From: CAYJBH01 sp964370605
Lineage (GTDB): Bacteria; Bacillota; Clostridia; Oscillospirales; Ruminococcaceae
Assembly: GCA_964370605.1 (NCBI GenBank)
Contig: CAYJJX010000001.1
Span: 156,524-220,523, forward strand
DNA: 64,000 nucleotides
Direction of reading: 5' to 3'
Shown: one piece after another, positions 52,399 through 60,669 of the stretch
How positions within the stretch are numbered: the first letter of the stretch is position 1
Layout: each line of letters starts with the position of its first letter
The notes under the pieces: model-generated
The model's database searches: none
What the model was told of the DNA's origin: nothing
What the model saw: only the letters and a program-made list of their open reading frames with translations
Made by a program: the position numbers and the translations under genes

Positions 52399-53424
52399 GT
52401 GATTAATACAAAGACATTAAAAGCTAGCAAGATGTCAAGTAAAAACATGTCTCAATCTCTGAAAGCGTCTAAAGTGGTTGACTTTTTGACAAATTATGGC
52501 GCGATAATAGGAATGTTGGCAGTCTTATTGATTCTTCAGCTGTTGGAACCTCGATTTCTTAAGATACAAAACATTGTTGGAATACTGAACTCAAGTTCGG
52601 TTTTGGTCATGTTATCGATAGCAATGATGATGACAATGTCGGTTAAGGGTGTTAACCTGAGCGTAGCTCAAACGGCAGACGCCGCAGGCATCATTGTGGC
52701 AATGCTTATACTTCAGGATCAGCCGGTGTGGGTTGCAGTTCTGGGTGCTCTTGGTTTCGGACTGCTGGTAGGAGTTATTAACGGATTATTGATGGCATAT
52801 CTCGGCATTCCCGCAATTATAGGAACGCTTGGAATGATGTTTGCAATCCGCAGTTTTGAGTTGATAATTACGAACGGTGCGCAACCACAGATTTTGTTTT
52901 CGCTACCCGCGGCAAAAACCGATTCATTCTTTTTCATCGGCCAGGGTCAGATTGGTCCGATACCATTTTTAATCGTGCTGGTCGTTGCCGTTACTGTTAT
53001 CTTCTTCTTCTTGAAAGAGAGAAGTACTCTGGGCAGAAAAATGGATGCTATCTGGGGAAATGCCAGAGCGGCAAAACTTGCAAGTATCGATATAAGAAAG
53101 GTGTTTGGCGCAGCGTTTGTCTTGAGCTGTGTGCTCGCAGCGGTAGCAGGTGTTGTGTTGACGGCAAGAACCGGTAACGCCGTTCCTCGCGGAGCAGAGA
53201 CCTACCTTATGGATACATTTGTTGCATGTTACCTCGGAATGTTGATGAGCAAGAACAATAAGCTGAATGTTTTCGGTACTGCACTCGGAGCACTATATGT
53301 GAGCTTTTTGAGCAACTGGTTCACCTTGATGAGCCTTGGCGCTCCATACAAAAACTTGTTCAACGGACTTTTTATAGTTCTGGCTGTAACAATTGGCGTT
53401 ATCAGATCCAAACGCAAACAATAA
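52399..53424 (+). CDS. Sugar ABC transporter permease (RbsC-like), second copy
   Basis: 341 aa, about nine helices. SVKGVNLSVAQTADAAGIIV replaces the usual GIDLSVG motif, and LGRKMDAIWGNARAAKLASI the permease signature. The start is GTG at 52399 behind a perfect AAAGGAGG. It pairs with the first permease as a heterodimeric channel. Confidence 0.92.
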   Translation: MINTKTLKASKMSSKNMSQSLKASKVVDFLTNYGAIIGMLAVLLILQLLEPRFLKIQNIVGILNSSSVLVMLSIAMMMTMSVKGVNLSVAQTADAAGIIVAMLILQDQPVWVAVLGALGFGLLVGVINGLLMAYLGIPAIIGTLGMMFAIRSFELIITNGAQPQILFSLPAAKTDSFFFIGQGQIGPIPFLIVLVVAVTVIFFFLKERSTLGRKMDAIWGNARAAKLASIDIRKVFGAAFVLSCVLAAVAGVVLTARTGNAVPRGAETYLMDTFVACYLGMLMSKNNKLNVFGTALGALYVSFLSNWFTLMSLGAPYKNLFNGLFIVLAVTIGVIRSKRKQ

Positions 53425-53452
53425 TATGCAATAGGAAAAGGTGGTAATAGAT

Positions 53453-54166
53453 ATGATTATAGATGCCCACGTACATCTTGGAACAACAGGAAACAAACCT
53501 AAGCAAACTCCGGAAGAGCTGTTGAAAAATATGGATTTGGCAGGTGTGGATAAAGCTGTAGTATTTCCGTTCACCGAGGGTAGCTTCACCAATGAGGAGA
53601 TACTAGAGTTTACCACAAAGTATCCAGAACGTCTTATTCCGTTTTGTTCGATTAATCCTTATGATGGTCAGGTTGCCTTTGATCATCTGGAGGACTGTCT
53701 GAAAAACAAGGGCTTTAAAGGAATTAAGCTACATCCCCAAGGTCTTGGTTATGCGCTGAGCGACAGAAAATGCACCGACCCGATTTTCGAGTTGCTGCAA
53801 AAATATAATCGACCGGCGATAGTACACGGTGCAGGCGACCTTCTTAATAACCCTCTGGAATTTGACAGAGTTTGCCGCAGGTTTCCAAAGGTGAATGTAA
53901 TGATGGCGCATTCAGGATATTTCTGGTGTGTGGCACAGGCGGTAGAAGTAGGTGCTGAAAACGACAATTTGTTTTTGGAATTGTCAAGAATTCCAATGTT
54001 TGAAGTGAACTATATTTTGAAAAAACTACCGGCCAGCAAGGTGATATGGGGGACTGACTCTCCATTTGCCGAATATAAAATTGAATGCGATAAGATGAAA
54101 CTTGCAAACCTCGACTCACAAGAGTATGATCTTGTGATGGGTGGAAATCTGCTTCAGTTGCTATAA
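53453..54166 (+). CDS. Amidohydrolase-family metalloenzyme
   Basis: 237 aa TIM-barrel amidohydrolase. MIIDAHVHLG gives the HxH metal pair, KGIKLHPQGLG and MMAHSG the other His ligands, and IWGTDSPF the catalytic Asp. This amidohydrolase-2 type often decarboxylates or hydrolyses small carboxylated or lactone substrates. The ATG at 53453 follows AGGTGG, 28 bp after the second permease, so it probably processes the imported ligand. It is the last gene before a bidirectional terminator. Confidence 0.85.
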   Translation: MIIDAHVHLGTTGNKPKQTPEELLKNMDLAGVDKAVVFPFTEGSFTNEEILEFTTKYPERLIPFCSINPYDGQVAFDHLEDCLKNKGFKGIKLHPQGLGYALSDRKCTDPIFELLQKYNRPAIVHGAGDLLNNPLEFDRVCRRFPKVNVMMAHSGYFWCVAQAVEVGAENDNLFLELSRIPMFEVNYILKKLPASKVIWGTDSPFAEYKIECDKMKLANLDSQEYDLVMGGNLLQLL

Positions 54167-54214
54167 ATTTCCTACTCGCATGATTTGAAGATTACGAAAA
54201 ACGATTAACAGAAT

Positions 54215-54259
54215 AAAAAACATCCCTCGGCGCCATTGATGGCAGTGGGGATGTTTTTT
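54215..54259. terminator. Bidirectional terminator
   Basis: AAAAAACATCCC and GGGATGTTTTTT enclose a CGCCATTGATGGCA inner stem. T-runs occur on both strands, between convergent genes. Confidence 0.9.
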
Positions 54260-54326
54260 TGGTTACAAAAGACTGTGGGACAAAGATTATGCCTTTTGCA
54301 GTTTATCTTGTTGCTATCTGTCGAAG

Positions 54327-55370
54327 CTAAATATAGTCGCCTCTTAATTGTCGTACCTGATCGATCATGATCTTGTATCGGACAGGGTCGACGTAATCGG
54401 GGATAGAGTTTCCGCTTCCTATAGCAAAACCGCCGTTTTTGTTGTCCGCTAATCGATAAATATCACTCACGAGATTTTTAAGCTCCGATGCGTCCATTCG
54501 TACAAGATGATCGGTATCGATTCCGCCAAAGTTTGCAATTCGATCGCCATATTTTTGCACCCATTCACTCATAGGTGCAATCTGATCTTCGTTACTGTGT
54601 TTTCCATCGATTTTAGCAATATCGATCATATCTTGCATGACGGCAAAGATGCAACCGCAAGAGTGGAGCAAAAACGGCCTGTCACAATCATGAATAAGCT
54701 TTATGATTCTTGTGTACTGAGGGATAATATGTTCTCGTATATCATCGTGAGATAGCATGGTGTTCGATTTATAGCCAAGATCGTCGCCGAATCGGCAAAC
54801 ACAATAAAAGTCTTTGTACTTTGATAAAAACCACTCCCAAATTTCACAGAGCAGGTCACCGACCTTGTTGAAAATATTAGCATAGAGCTCTTCGTCTTCA
54901 TATTTGATGATGCAAAGCGCTTCATAACCGACAAGGTCCTGTGCTATCTCAAATATACCGTTGCCGACACCACCTATTGCTTTCATCCCGTCCGGTAAAT
55001 TTCTGCAAAGTGCATCAAACTGTTGCTCGAATTTTTCTATATAAATATTTTTTACCGTATCAAACGGATAGGAATCAAATTTCTCTGTGCAATCTATATA
55101 TCCGGGTTGAGGATGGGCGAGTGCTCCTCCAAACGGGAGAACATCGACGACACAGGCCTCAAAAGTGACGGTATCATACCCCATCACTTTGAAAAAATTA
55201 TTGTATTCAGAAAAATATCTGTCAAGATCGGAGGTGAAATATTTTTCGATAGGCTTATTCAATAGCGCTTCCATAATTTTGGTGCTGATATTGTGTTCAT
55301 ATAAAGGTATTCTTGCAGGTTTTATGTTTTGTGCCGCATCAGAAATATTTTTGTAGTTGGGTTGAAACAT
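54327..55370 (-). CDS. Uroporphyrinogen decarboxylase-family protein
   Basis: 347 aa, full length. HSCGC (FLLHSCGCIFAVMQD) provides the HxC pair, and AIGSGNSIPDYVDPVRY is nearly the same C-terminal motif as the gene at 41216-42232. The two are probably close paralogues in opposite orientation. GAGGTG precedes the ATG. Methyltransferase or decarboxylase activity on a sugar-derived or methylated substrate is possible; no corrinoid protein is encoded nearby. Confidence 0.85.
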   Translation of the reverse strand: MFQPNYKNISDAAQNIKPARIPLYEHNISTKIMEALLNKPIEKYFTSDLDRYFSEYNNFFKVMGYDTVTFEACVVDVLPFGGALAHPQPGYIDCTEKFDSYPFDTVKNIYIEKFEQQFDALCRNLPDGMKAIGGVGNGIFEIAQDLVGYEALCIIKYEDEELYANIFNKVGDLLCEIWEWFLSKYKDFYCVCRFGDDLGYKSNTMLSHDDIREHIIPQYTRIIKLIHDCDRPFLLHSCGCIFAVMQDMIDIAKIDGKHSNEDQIAPMSEWVQKYGDRIANFGGIDTDHLVRMDASELKNLVSDIYRLADNKNGGFAIGSGNSIPDYVDPVRYKIMIDQVRQLRGDYI

Positions 55371-55399
55371 AGCACACCTCGTATTGTTAATTCGGCATC

Positions 55400-55405
55400 A
55401 TTATA
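55400..55405 (-). promoter_or_regulatory. -10 box of the third UroD-family gene
   Basis: Leftward TATGCTATAAT, an extended -10 with no strong -35 (TTTTAA at 17 bp). Confidence 0.5.
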
Positions 55406-55505
55406 GCATACGAACAGAGTTGTTAAAAGCGTAGTAAAGCCATGATTTTTTTCTGTTTCCGGCTTGCTTTTGTGTCGGCAGTTCGCAAAATTTGATATAG
55501 TTTTT

Positions 55506-56702
55506 TTACACTATTGAGACAACAAACTTTGAGGCTAACACAATTATAACCAGTGCGAGCGGATAAGTTGCCGCATACGCCGCCGCTACTTCGTCAGTCT
55601 TCGCTACCGATATTAATGTTCCCAGTGCAGGTGTACTTGTCATTCCTCCCGTGAGAGAGCCCAAATTATTAAAGATACTCAATTTAAATACAAATTTTCC
55701 GAGCACAAACCCGAGCAACATTGGAGTCAATGTGAGTATCGCACCATAAACAAAGTACGCAGGCTTTACATAGGTGACAAAGTTGATTCCGGCAGGAATT
55801 CCCGCACCCACTAAAAACAGAACAAGGCCTAATTCTCTAAAGAAGTTTAGCGTGTTTTTACTAATACTCATGTCGATTATGCCCATTTTTCCAAAGTGAC
55901 CGATAATGAGTCCCGCTATTAATGTTCCGCCTGAAGTTCCAAGTGAAAAATCGATTCCGGGTATGGTTATTGCTCCAAGGAACATACCCACTATGATAGT
56001 AAGCACAAAAGGAAAGAAATCGAGCGAATCGATCTTTTTTAGTTTTTTAGTCACTTCCACAGCACTCGTCGAGCCGGCCGAAATGAAGGCCGCTTTCTCT
56101 TTTTCTATATCTACTTTTAAGATTTTTGGCACAATCTGAACAAAAAGCACCACCCCGAGGATTCCGAACAAGTATGCTATTCCATATCCCGCCGTTACGG
56201 CCTCCGGGTCGGCTGCAGCATCTTTTGCTGCCGATAGTCCCGGCGTGCTCGTGAGCGCACCTGTTAAAAGACCTATTGCAAGAGACGAGGAAATTCCTGT
56301 GATTTTCATAATCAGTATGGCCGCTCCGACTCCTGTTATGATTACAATAATTCCCATCAAACTGTATGCCACCATGCTTTTATTTAGATTTCTAAAGAAT
56401 TTCGGCCCGGCTATGAGACCAACTGCCGTTACAAACAATGCTGTTCCTATGCTTGAAATTAAACCATATGAACTTTTGATGGTATCGTTATACAGTTCAA
56501 TTGTCACTTCTGCGATGTTAAAAGAACCTACATCGTTTGCAAAGATTCCAAATATAAGAGCGGCTATCAACACTCCTGCCGTTCCAAGGGAAATACCCTT
56601 GATGGATATTCCACCAATCAAATACCCCGCGCTCGCAACTAAAAACACAAAAAATAATACGGTGAACAAAGATTGGGTCAATGTGCCGATATATATTTCC
56701 AT
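55506..56702 (-). CDS. AspT/YidE-family carboxylate transporter lacking RCK_C domains
   Basis: 398 aa with about ten to eleven membrane segments in two halves: GGISIKGISLGTAGVLIAALIFG (first half, by its ISLGTAGVL core), TSTPGLSAAKD, then SLGTSGGTLIAGLIIGHFG and GGMTSTPALGTL in the second. These paired TSTPxL/SLG motifs define the aspartate-alanine exchanger family (TC 2.A.81). Family members of about 550 aa carry two central TrkA_C domains, which are missing here. It lies 46 bp after the fumarase beta gene in the same operon, so it most likely exchanges C4-dicarboxylates such as fumarate, malate, succinate or aspartate. Confidence 0.85.
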   Translation of the reverse strand: MEIYIGTLTQSLFTVLFFVFLVASAGYLIGGISIKGISLGTAGVLIAALIFGIFANDVGSFNIAEVTIELYNDTIKSSYGLISSIGTALFVTAVGLIAGPKFFRNLNKSMVAYSLMGIIVIITGVGAAILIMKITGISSSLAIGLLTGALTSTPGLSAAKDAAADPEAVTAGYGIAYLFGILGVVLFVQIVPKILKVDIEKEKAAFISAGSTSAVEVTKKLKKIDSLDFFPFVLTIIVGMFLGAITIPGIDFSLGTSGGTLIAGLIIGHFGKMGIIDMSISKNTLNFFRELGLVLFLVGAGIPAGINFVTYVKPAYFVYGAILTLTPMLLGFVLGKFVFKLSIFNNLGSLTGGMTSTPALGTLISVAKTDEVAAAYAATYPLALVIIVLASKFVVSIV

Positions 56703-56748
56703 TCATTACTCCTTTTCCGGTTCTTCGCTCAAGACGAATACAAAACAA

Positions 56749-57306
56749 TTATTTTTTTGTTGCTAAATAGTCGTTTTTTCCCGTTACATAAAGGTTTTCA
56801 CCCTTTGAGTCAATTATTACTACCAGCGGCATTTCCTCTATCGTCAACTTCCGGAGAGCTTCTGCGCCCAAATCTTCGTATGCAATCAGTTCCGATTTTT
56901 TAATGCAACGTGCAAGTAGCGCACCTGCTCCGCCGATTGCTCCGAAATACACTCCGGTATGTTTCTTCATAGCATCCACAACCTCGGGCAATCTTGCACC
57001 CTTTCCAATCATTCCCCTTGCACCCACACTCATCATAGTTGGTGCATACGCATCCATACGTCCACTTGTAGTAGGACCTGCCGACCCGATTACCTGACCG
57101 GGTTTCGCAGGTGTCGGCCCCACATAATAGATGGTAGCGTCTTTCGGATCAAAGGGTAACTGCTCTCCTTTTGCCAAAGCGTCACACATGCGTTTATGCC
57201 CTGCGTCACGAGAGGTGTAAATTTCACCTGAAAGATATACTGTATCTCCTGCTTTTAAAGTCTTTGCTATCTCCACTGTCAACGGCAATTTAATGTGTTT
57301 TTCCAT
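56749..57306 (-). CDS. fumB: Class I fumarate hydratase, beta subunit
   Basis: 185 aa. GPTTSGRMDAYAPTMM is the beta-subunit signature, and GKGARLPEVVDAMKKH with AIGGAGALLARCIKKSE follows. It joins the iron-sulfur alpha subunit to interconvert malate and fumarate; tartrate dehydratase is the close alternative. The start at 57306 is behind AAAGGA; a start at 57318 or 57351 is less suitable. A hairpin-rich 130-bp spacer separates it from the alpha gene. Confidence 0.92.
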   Translation of the reverse strand: MEKHIKLPLTVEIAKTLKAGDTVYLSGEIYTSRDAGHKRMCDALAKGEQLPFDPKDATIYYVGPTPAKPGQVIGSAGPTTSGRMDAYAPTMMSVGARGMIGKGARLPEVVDAMKKHTGVYFGAIGGAGALLARCIKKSELIAYEDLGAEALRKLTIEEMPLVVIIDSKGENLYVTGKNDYLATKK

Positions 57307-57343
57307 ATTAATGCCCATTCCTTTCTTGATGTTTTTTTCCGGC

Positions 57344-57434
57344 TTTGTCACATAGTGACAAAATTCAAACGTATTTCGTTTGAAAGGAACAAAGACTCAT
57401 CCCAACTAAAGTTGGGTTGAAAATTCATTTTCAA
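57344..57434 (-). repeat. Array of four consecutive perfect hairpins between fumarase subunit genes
   Basis: Four separate inverted repeats without mismatches: TTTGTCAC/GTGACAAA (57344-57362), TTCAAACG/CGTTTGAA (57364-57384), CCCAAC/GTTGGG (57401-57416) and TTGAAAAT/ATTTTCAA (57417-57434). The first is 38 bp before the beta-subunit ATG. They fill the intercistronic space. Confidence 0.85.
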
Positions 57435-57435
57435 A

Positions 57436-58278
57436 CTATATTACCTCCGATTGATGCCGAGTTACATGGCAGTTTATGTTGATTGCACATGGCATGCCTG
57501 CTATGTGAGTTGGAAGTGTTTCGATGTTTAGCCCTATTGCAGTGGTTTTTCCGCCAAATCCTTGTGGTCCGATACCAAGCTCATTGACCTTTTCCAGCAT
57601 CTCGATCTCTAAATCGGCATAATATGGATCGCTGTTTTGCGAGTCGATGGAACGCATAAGGGCTTTTTTTGCCAACAGAGCCGCTTTGTCAAATGTTCCT
57701 CCTATTCCGACTCCCACTACCATGGGCGGGCAGGGATTTGGTCCTGCAAGTTCCACTGTCTCTAATATAAAATCTTTGATTCCTTGCAAACCCGCAGAAG
57801 GTTTGAACATACGAATTGCACTCATGTTTTCACTGCCGAATCCTTTTGGACCTACTGTGATTTTAATTTTATCGCCTGCTACAATTTCAGTGTAGATCAT
57901 CGCAGGTGTATTATCACCTGTGTTACCACGTCTGATCGGATCTGCCACGACGGATTTTCGCAGGAAACCTTTGTCATATCCTCTTCGTACGCCTTCGTTT
58001 ATTGCATCCTCCAATAAATCCCCTACTATGTGAACATCCTGTCCGATTTCAAGGAATACACATGCCATTCCTGTGTCCTGACAAATAGGAAGTTTTTCCG
58101 TGTCTGCAATCTCGTAGTTCGTAATGATTTTATCCAGCACATCTTGCGCCATCGGCCAGTCCTCCTGCTCTTTGCAGTTTTGGATGGCACACCTGACATC
58201 TTTAGGCAGATGCTGATTCGCTTCAATACAAAGTTTTTCCACTACATCGGTAATTTGACTAGCTTTGATTTCACGCAT
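57436..58278 (-). CDS. fumA: Class I fumarate hydratase, alpha subunit
   Basis: 280 aa. The [4Fe-4S] Cys residues are in LPICQDTGMACVF, AGPNPCPPMVVGVG and AININCHVTRHQ, as in the oxygen-sensitive two-subunit fumarases. GNTGDNTPAMIYTEIV binds substrate. AAGGAG precedes the ATG. It lies 21 bp after the flavoprotein FrdA gene, so malate is converted to fumarate where FrdA can use it. L-tartrate dehydratase cannot be excluded by sequence alone, but the neighbouring FrdAB make fumarase far more likely. Confidence 0.92.
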   Translation of the reverse strand: MREIKASQITDVVEKLCIEANQHLPKDVRCAIQNCKEQEDWPMAQDVLDKIITNYEIADTEKLPICQDTGMACVFLEIGQDVHIVGDLLEDAINEGVRRGYDKGFLRKSVVADPIRRGNTGDNTPAMIYTEIVAGDKIKITVGPKGFGSENMSAIRMFKPSAGLQGIKDFILETVELAGPNPCPPMVVGVGIGGTFDKAALLAKKALMRSIDSQNSDPYYADLEIEMLEKVNELGIGPQGFGGKTTAIGLNIETLPTHIAGMPCAININCHVTRHQSEVI

Positions 58279-58299
58279 AATATACTCCTTCTTTGCTTA

Positions 58300-59901
58300 T
58301 TATCTTTCGTGGCGAGAGTATTTTGGAAGCAATAATGGCGAAACGTCCTCCGTTTCAATCCCTGCTTTTTTCAACTCCTCTGCGTATTCGTTTACATGTC
58401 CGAGGTTCATCGCTCCAAGTTTTATGGTCTTTACTTTTCTAGCCGCAGCTTTACCGGCTTGACGGCCGAATACGATGATGTCGAGTAGCGAATTGCCCAT
58501 AAGACGATTTCTTCCGTGAATTCCGCCGACCGCTTCACCGGCTACCAGAAGGTTGTCAAACACTTTCGTGTTTCCTTCGCTTTCAATTTCTAGGCCACCG
58601 TTTTGATAATGAAGCGTGGGGTAGATAAGAATTGGCTGTTCCCTCATATCTATTCCGTAATTTATATACATGCGTAGCATAGCGGGGATTCGGGCTTCAA
58701 TTGTTCCCTTTCCGCCGATTAGTTCAATCATAGGAGTGTCCAGCCAAACGCCACTTCCGAGCGGAGTCGTTACGCCCATATTGCGTTCAGAACATTCACG
58801 AATTACAGAGGCTGCAGCCACGTCACGTGTCTCAAGCGGATGCATGAATGCCTCACCGTCTTTGTTGACAAGCATGGCACCGAGTGAGCGCACTTTTTCT
58901 GTAACAAGTGCTCCGAATATCTGTGAAGGGTATGCAACACCGGTAGGATGATACTGGATTGTATCTTGATAAAGTAGAGGTGCACCCAGACGGTACCCCA
59001 TTACCAGTCCGTCTGCCGTCGCTCCGTAGTGGTTAGAGGTCGGGAAGCCTTGATAGTGCAATCTTCCGGCTCCGCCTGTTGCGATGATTACCGTCTTGGC
59101 TCTCGCCACCATGTAATCATCGGTCTCCATATTTTGCAGTACAGCACCTGCCACTTGTCCTTTGTCGTCTCGGATGAGTTCAACAGCACAGGTGAATTCT
59201 ACCACCGGAATGCCTCTGTTGATAACTTCATCACGAAGAGTACGCATAATTTCAGCACCCGAATAGTCCTTACATGCGTGCATTCTCTTTCTCGATGTTC
59301 CACCGCCGTGAGTGGTGACCATTCTGCCGTCGTTGTCCTTGTCAAACATTACACCAAGCTCGTTTAGCCACTTGATTGCGTCGGGAGCTTCCATCACCAG
59401 TCTTCTCAAGAGTTCCGGTCTTGCGGCATAGTGACCTCCGCCAAAAGCATCCAAATAATGCTGGACAGGCGAGTCGTTCTCTTTATCCGCCGATTGAATA
59501 CCACCCTCTGCCATCATCGTATTTGCATCCCCGATGCGAAGCTTGGTAACGACCATTACATTTGCGCCTGCTTCATTTGCTTCAATCGCAGCGGAAGAAC
59601 CGGCGCCACCGCCACCAATGATAAGCACATCCACGTCATAATCAACCTTGTTTAGGTCAATATCTACGTTCAAAATACGGCTGTTGGAGTGAAGCAGATC
59701 ACTCAACTCGGACGGAGCTTTTTCTCCTTTATTTTTGCCAATTTTGATCTCTTTAAAACCTTCTGTTTTGTAGTCGGGATGAAAACCTTCAAGAAGCATT
59801 TCTTTTTCTTCTGCTGTCATGCGTCTGGGTTCTGTCTTCATTCTTTCTGCACGAGTCGCTTCAACTTTTTTTATCGATTCAAGCATTTCCGCCGTAAACA
59901 T
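58300..59901 (-). CDS. frdA: Soluble fumarate reductase flavoprotein subunit (TfrA/FrdA-like)
   Basis: 533 aa. FAD-binding VLIIGGGGAGSSAAIEA (about 60-76), a substrate domain with QYHPTGVAYPS and the PTLHYQNGGL active-site motif near the C-terminus. The residue that carries covalent FAD in SdhA/FrdA (His of SHTxxAQGG) is Asn here (ANTMMAEGG), so FAD should be non-covalent, as in the thiol:fumarate reductases and aspartate oxidase. No membrane anchor genes follow. GGAGGAG precedes the ATG at 59901. With the adjacent FrdB it probably reduces fumarate to succinate in the cytoplasm. Confidence 0.88.
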   Translation of the reverse strand: MFTAEMLESIKKVEATRAERMKTEPRRMTAEEKEMLLEGFHPDYKTEGFKEIKIGKNKGEKAPSELSDLLHSNSRILNVDIDLNKVDYDVDVLIIGGGGAGSSAAIEANEAGANVMVVTKLRIGDANTMMAEGGIQSADKENDSPVQHYLDAFGGGHYAARPELLRRLVMEAPDAIKWLNELGVMFDKDNDGRMVTTHGGGTSRKRMHACKDYSGAEIMRTLRDEVINRGIPVVEFTCAVELIRDDKGQVAGAVLQNMETDDYMVARAKTVIIATGGAGRLHYQGFPTSNHYGATADGLVMGYRLGAPLLYQDTIQYHPTGVAYPSQIFGALVTEKVRSLGAMLVNKDGEAFMHPLETRDVAAASVIRECSERNMGVTTPLGSGVWLDTPMIELIGGKGTIEARIPAMLRMYINYGIDMREQPILIYPTLHYQNGGLEIESEGNTKVFDNLLVAGEAVGGIHGRNRLMGNSLLDIIVFGRQAGKAAARKVKTIKLGAMNLGHVNEYAEELKKAGIETEDVSPLLLPKYSRHER

Positions 59902-59914
59902 AATCGTCTCCTCC

Positions 59915-60589
59915 TTATTTTTCAATCTCTCTTGTATTATAGAGCTCTTTCATCTCTGCGATGGGTTTTTGCATGATTTTTTCGATTAATGCATCAAATT
60001 CACCGGTGTCGATTTCATGCACACGATCCACAAGATGCTTTGTCTCAGGAGCGATATATTTACCAACGAGACGCCTTGCCAGCAATCCCACATGAGGATG
60101 GGAAATTCCAGCAGGGCAGCGGACCACACAGCAACCACAGCCTACACAGTCAAAAGACTCTTCGGCACAACCTTCAAAATCGGCTCTTTGCGCAAGAGCA
60201 ATATACTGCATAACCTTTAAATCTTGCGTACAAGCTTTTGTGCAAGCATTACAGCCTATACAGCAGTAAATCTCGGGATACAGTTGCATCATAATCTGCT
60301 CGGTCGGTTTGATTTCGTCAATGTTATAGGTCTTTTTGTCAGATGGGAAGAAAGGAATTGTAGCAATGTACATTCCGTCCTCTACCTGTGTCTGACAGGC
60401 AAGACATGTCTTTATCTCATTCTTTCCTTTTACCCTGTAAATCGTGGCGCATGCTCCGCAAAAGCCGTGACGACATCCACAGCCTCTTTTTATTGTATAC
60501 CCTACGTACTCTTGAGCGGTCATTATTGTTAATTCAGCGGGTACGCTATATTTTTTACCGTAAAAAAATACATTTACCATTTCTTGCAT
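59915..60589 (-). CDS. frdB: Fumarate reductase iron-sulfur subunit, short (TfrB-like without CCG domains)
   Basis: 224 aa. N-terminal [2Fe-2S] ferredoxin with CGCRHGFCGAC and CLAC, then two [4Fe-4S] motifs CIGCNACTKAC and CVGCGCCVVRCP. The HdrB-like CCG domains of methanogen TfrB are missing. The start is set at 60589 (MQEMVNV) after AAAGGG; an alternative TTG at 60601 touches the ribosome site. It lies 80 bp after the FAD/NAD(P) protein and 13 bp before FrdA and should carry electrons from the Flx-like module to FrdA. Confidence 0.88.
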   Translation of the reverse strand: MQEMVNVFFYGKKYSVPAELTIMTAQEYVGYTIKRGCGCRHGFCGACATIYRVKGKNEIKTCLACQTQVEDGMYIATIPFFPSDKKTYNIDEIKPTEQIMMQLYPEIYCCIGCNACTKACTQDLKVMQYIALAQRADFEGCAEESFDCVGCGCCVVRCPAGISHPHVGLLARRLVGKYIAPETKHLVDRVHEIDTGEFDALIEKIMQKPIAEMKELYNTREIEK

Positions 60590-60669
60590 TTTGGTTACCA
60601 ACCCTTTCTTTACATAAATTTATTGCCTTGTACAACCATCTGCTTATCATTTCGATGGGCTTGGTTGCT

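Noticed and set aside
58300..60589. FrdAB read as a membrane succinate dehydrogenase
   Set aside because: No cytochrome b or membrane anchor gene is present, the covalent-FAD His is Asn, and the cluster partners are soluble Flx-type proteins.
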